This document shows positions 7,963 through 8,803 of a stretch of 8,803 nt of DNA, one piece after another. A model generated the notes under the pieces. It was not told the DNA's origin and made no database searches. It saw nothing but the letters and a program-made list of their open reading frames with translations. Both the position numbers and the translations under genes were made by a program. Position 1 is the stretch's first letter, and each line of letters opens with the position of its first letter. Source of the stretch: Bacteroidota bacterium (GTDB taxonomy: Bacteria > Bacteroidota > Bacteroidia > Bacteroidales > Prolixibacteraceae); the NCBI GenBank assembly GCA_023488865.1, contig JAMDDG010000146.1, positions 1 to 8,803 on the forward strand. The letters run 5' to 3'.

Positions 7963-8165
7963 TCAGCAAGAAAACGCCCTATTTTTTAAAATATCCAGTT
8001 TTGCAGTGAACCCATCAGATACACTTTCCCCTGGAATCATCAAAACGGCAGATATTTTTCAAAAAAATGTATCGTAAAGCTGTCGCCAGATTTGATTTTG
8101 TTCGCGGTAAGGCGTACTTCTCCCCCTATAATAGTGAAATATTCAGATTGTGAACGTTTTAGCTT
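7963..8165. other. Degenerate spacer between two IS remnants
   Basis: No coherent gene is visible here. On the minus strand, the frame of the IS4 remnant stays open from 8058 to 7966 between two TGA codons (8059-8061 and 7963-7965) and may be decayed IS4 coding sequence in its lower part. The frame of the ISNCY gene also continues for about 40 codons after its own stop, to the TGA at about 8040, but this has no recognised similarity. On the plus strand there is only a 28-codon open stretch from 8067. The ISNCY right end and the left-hand break of the IS4 remnant must both lie here, but I could not place the terminal repeats. Confidence 0.4.
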
Positions 8166-8738
8166 CTAAGCAGCCTGCTTAAGTCGTTCTTCCCTGGCTT
8201 GTCGCATCAGCTCTGCCCCAATACGATGCAGGTTGTAGGCGCATACACCCAAACCCACATATCGTTTGAAGTGGGCATAACCCTTGTCGGGACACCTGTC
8301 TAATCCCCTATGTTCCAGTTCGTTGATGTTCGACTCAATCGCGCTGTGTTGATTGCGTGTTTTTTTAAAGGCCCTTTCGCTCTCTTGTTCCTGCTCTTTC
8401 TGATTGAGCTTTCCCTTCTTTGGCATAACCAAATGATGGATAAACAGGCCTAAAAGCTCTTTATTATCCTTGCTGTAAAACCCCTTGTCGAAACTCCAGC
8501 TTCCCACCTTGAATCTTGGCAGAACCCTGTCTGCCAATGGAATAACGCACGATTTATCAACCTCGTGTTCCATGATCTTGTAATCAACAATCAAGTGAAA
8601 CTGGTCGGTTGTTACCTGGAAATTCTTTCCCAATTCCACCCCCGGATTTTGTTTGCCTTTCGTAATCCATTCGGTATAGGTCTCAAAGATGGAAAATAGC
8701 TTTTCTTCGTGAGCAATGCTTTCCCCCTTAGCTGGTAT
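8166..8738 (-). pseudogene. ISNCY-type transposase, C-terminal part with broken upstream frame
   Basis: The minus-strand frame is open from 8738 to the stop at 8166-8168 and encodes the C-terminal portion of an ISNCY-type DDE transposase. From its N side it shows KGESIAHEEKLFSIFE, TEWITKGKQ, NPGVELG, a strand FHLIVDYKIMEHE, WSFDKGFYS (a candidate second catalytic Asp in FDKGF), VMPKKGKLNQ, then FKKTRNQHSAIESNINELEH (candidate catalytic Glu in SAIES) and GLDRCPDKGYAHFKRYVGLG. These correspond in order to the standard ISNCY series of GE-I-H-EKVFSIFE, TEWI-KGK, PVELG, SFDKGF, PKKGK, HSA-ES-INALE and GLDRCPD. The GTG at 8639 that opens the longest ORF is internal. Upstream of KGES the frame reaches a TGA at 8739-8741, and similarity stops about there, at the edge of an inverted copy of the same gene. 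The N-terminal part is therefore lost or displaced, and the gene is not functional as it stands. Confidence 0.82.
8627..8648 (-). repeat. Left arm of inverted repeat within the ISNCY transposase gene
   Basis: The bases 8627-8643 are the exact reverse complement of 8787-8803 (17 of 17). The match continues outward through 8644-8648 against 8781-8785 after a one-base insertion (A at 8786). On the minus strand this arm encodes the NPGVELG segment of the transposase. A 17-base perfect match within 200 bases is very unlikely by chance. Confidence 0.8.
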
Positions 8739-8739
8739 T

Positions 8740-8803
8740 CAGACATAAACGTGTTTGAGCCATCACGAACAAGACCCATAAATCCAGGGGGTGGAATTGG
8801 GAA
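8740..8803 (+). repeat. Inverted, diverged copy of part of the ISNCY transposase gene at window end
   Basis: The plus strand here can be read as VFEPSRTRPINPGGGIG (from about 8753), a garbled version of the minus-strand series FSIFET...TEWI...NPGVELG. The strongest identity is at 8781-8803; looser identity includes TTTGAG followed by CC near 8755. An indel shifts the frame at the CCAGGGGG run. The symmetry centre of the two arms is near 8715. It may be the start of a second, oppositely oriented ISNCY copy, or a fold-back chimera at a contig end. The right limit lies beyond the window. Confidence 0.55.

Larger units (their letters stand above)
7501..8803 (-). mobile_element. Tandem insertion-sequence remnants (IS4-type and ISNCY-type)
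   Basis: Two unrelated transposase remnants lie in the same minus-strand orientation, separated by about 200 bases of decayed sequence, next to the 3' end of the glycosidase cluster. Both keep their C-terminal parts and have lost, within this window, their N-terminal parts. The ISNCY element continues past the right edge or was rearranged there. The left limit is set by the possible IS4 end at 7501-7520. Neither the target-site duplications nor complete terminal inverted repeats could be identified. Confidence 0.65.

Noticed and set aside
8067..8159. Small plus-strand ORF starting ATG TAT CGT, 28 codons.
   Set aside because: It lies in decayed sequence between IS remnants, with no ribosome-binding context or recognisable domain.
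8739..8803. Minus-strand open stretch including GLVRDGSNTFMSEYQL as the N-terminal continuation of the ISNCY transposase after a frameshift.
   Set aside because: It overlaps the inverted copy of the transposase gene on the plus strand, has no ISNCY similarity that I recognise, and joins KGES only by an assumed one-base shift.
1..8803. CRISPR array, tRNA or rRNA gene, riboswitch, defence system or SusC/SusD genes.
   Set aside because: Both strands were read for regularly spaced repeats, cloverleaf-like segments, and TonB-receptor or nuclease motifs, and none were seen.

Overview
The window looks like part of a Bacteroidota genome, probably an environmental or marine/sediment member rather than a recognisable gut species. 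This rests on the dense run of secreted carbohydrate-active enzymes, the A-rich starts without clear Shine-Dalgarno sequences, the Bacteroidota-style lipoprotein and signal peptides, and the IS4-type and ISNCY-type transposases. No taxonomic marker gene is present, so the assignment is inference.

Positions 1 to 7441 hold five co-directional plus-strand genes with short gaps of 64, 158, 58 and 13 bases. They are the C-terminal half of an S1-type sulfatase (open at the window start), a GH99-like/WbsX-type lipoprotein, a GH127 (DUF1680) glycosidase with its four-residue zinc-thiolate site intact, a short secreted protein that looks like the N-terminal stub of a longer one, and a full-length GH106 alpha-L-rhamnosidase. 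Each of the four proteins whose N-terminus is visible has an export signal. Together they read as the enzymatic part of a polysaccharide utilisation locus (PUL). A sulfatase would remove sulfate esters, GH106 would release alpha-L-rhamnose, and GH127 would release a beta-linked L-arabinofuranosyl or related branched sugar. The target may be a rhamnose-rich and partly sulfated plant or algal glycan. No SusC/SusD pair, transporter or regulator lies in the window. The one clear non-coding structure is a long AT-rich stem-loop after the GH99-like gene.

Positions 7442 to 8803 are a graveyard of insertion sequences on the minus strand, with transposase 3' ends facing the 3' end of the GH106 gene. 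An IS4-type transposase C-terminus (7528-7962) is cut off by a stop codon and degenerate sequence. About 200 bases further on is the C-terminal part of an ISNCY-type transposase (8166 to about 8738). Its reading frame breaks near 8735, and the last bases of the window carry an inverted, diverged copy of part of the same transposase gene. That arrangement is either a real head-to-head IS rearrangement or an assembly artefact at a contig end.

No RNA gene, CRISPR array, origin or wholly new system was found. The points most worth following are the truncated secreted protein, the GH127 subgroup with its altered double-cysteine motif, and the inverted repeat at the right edge.
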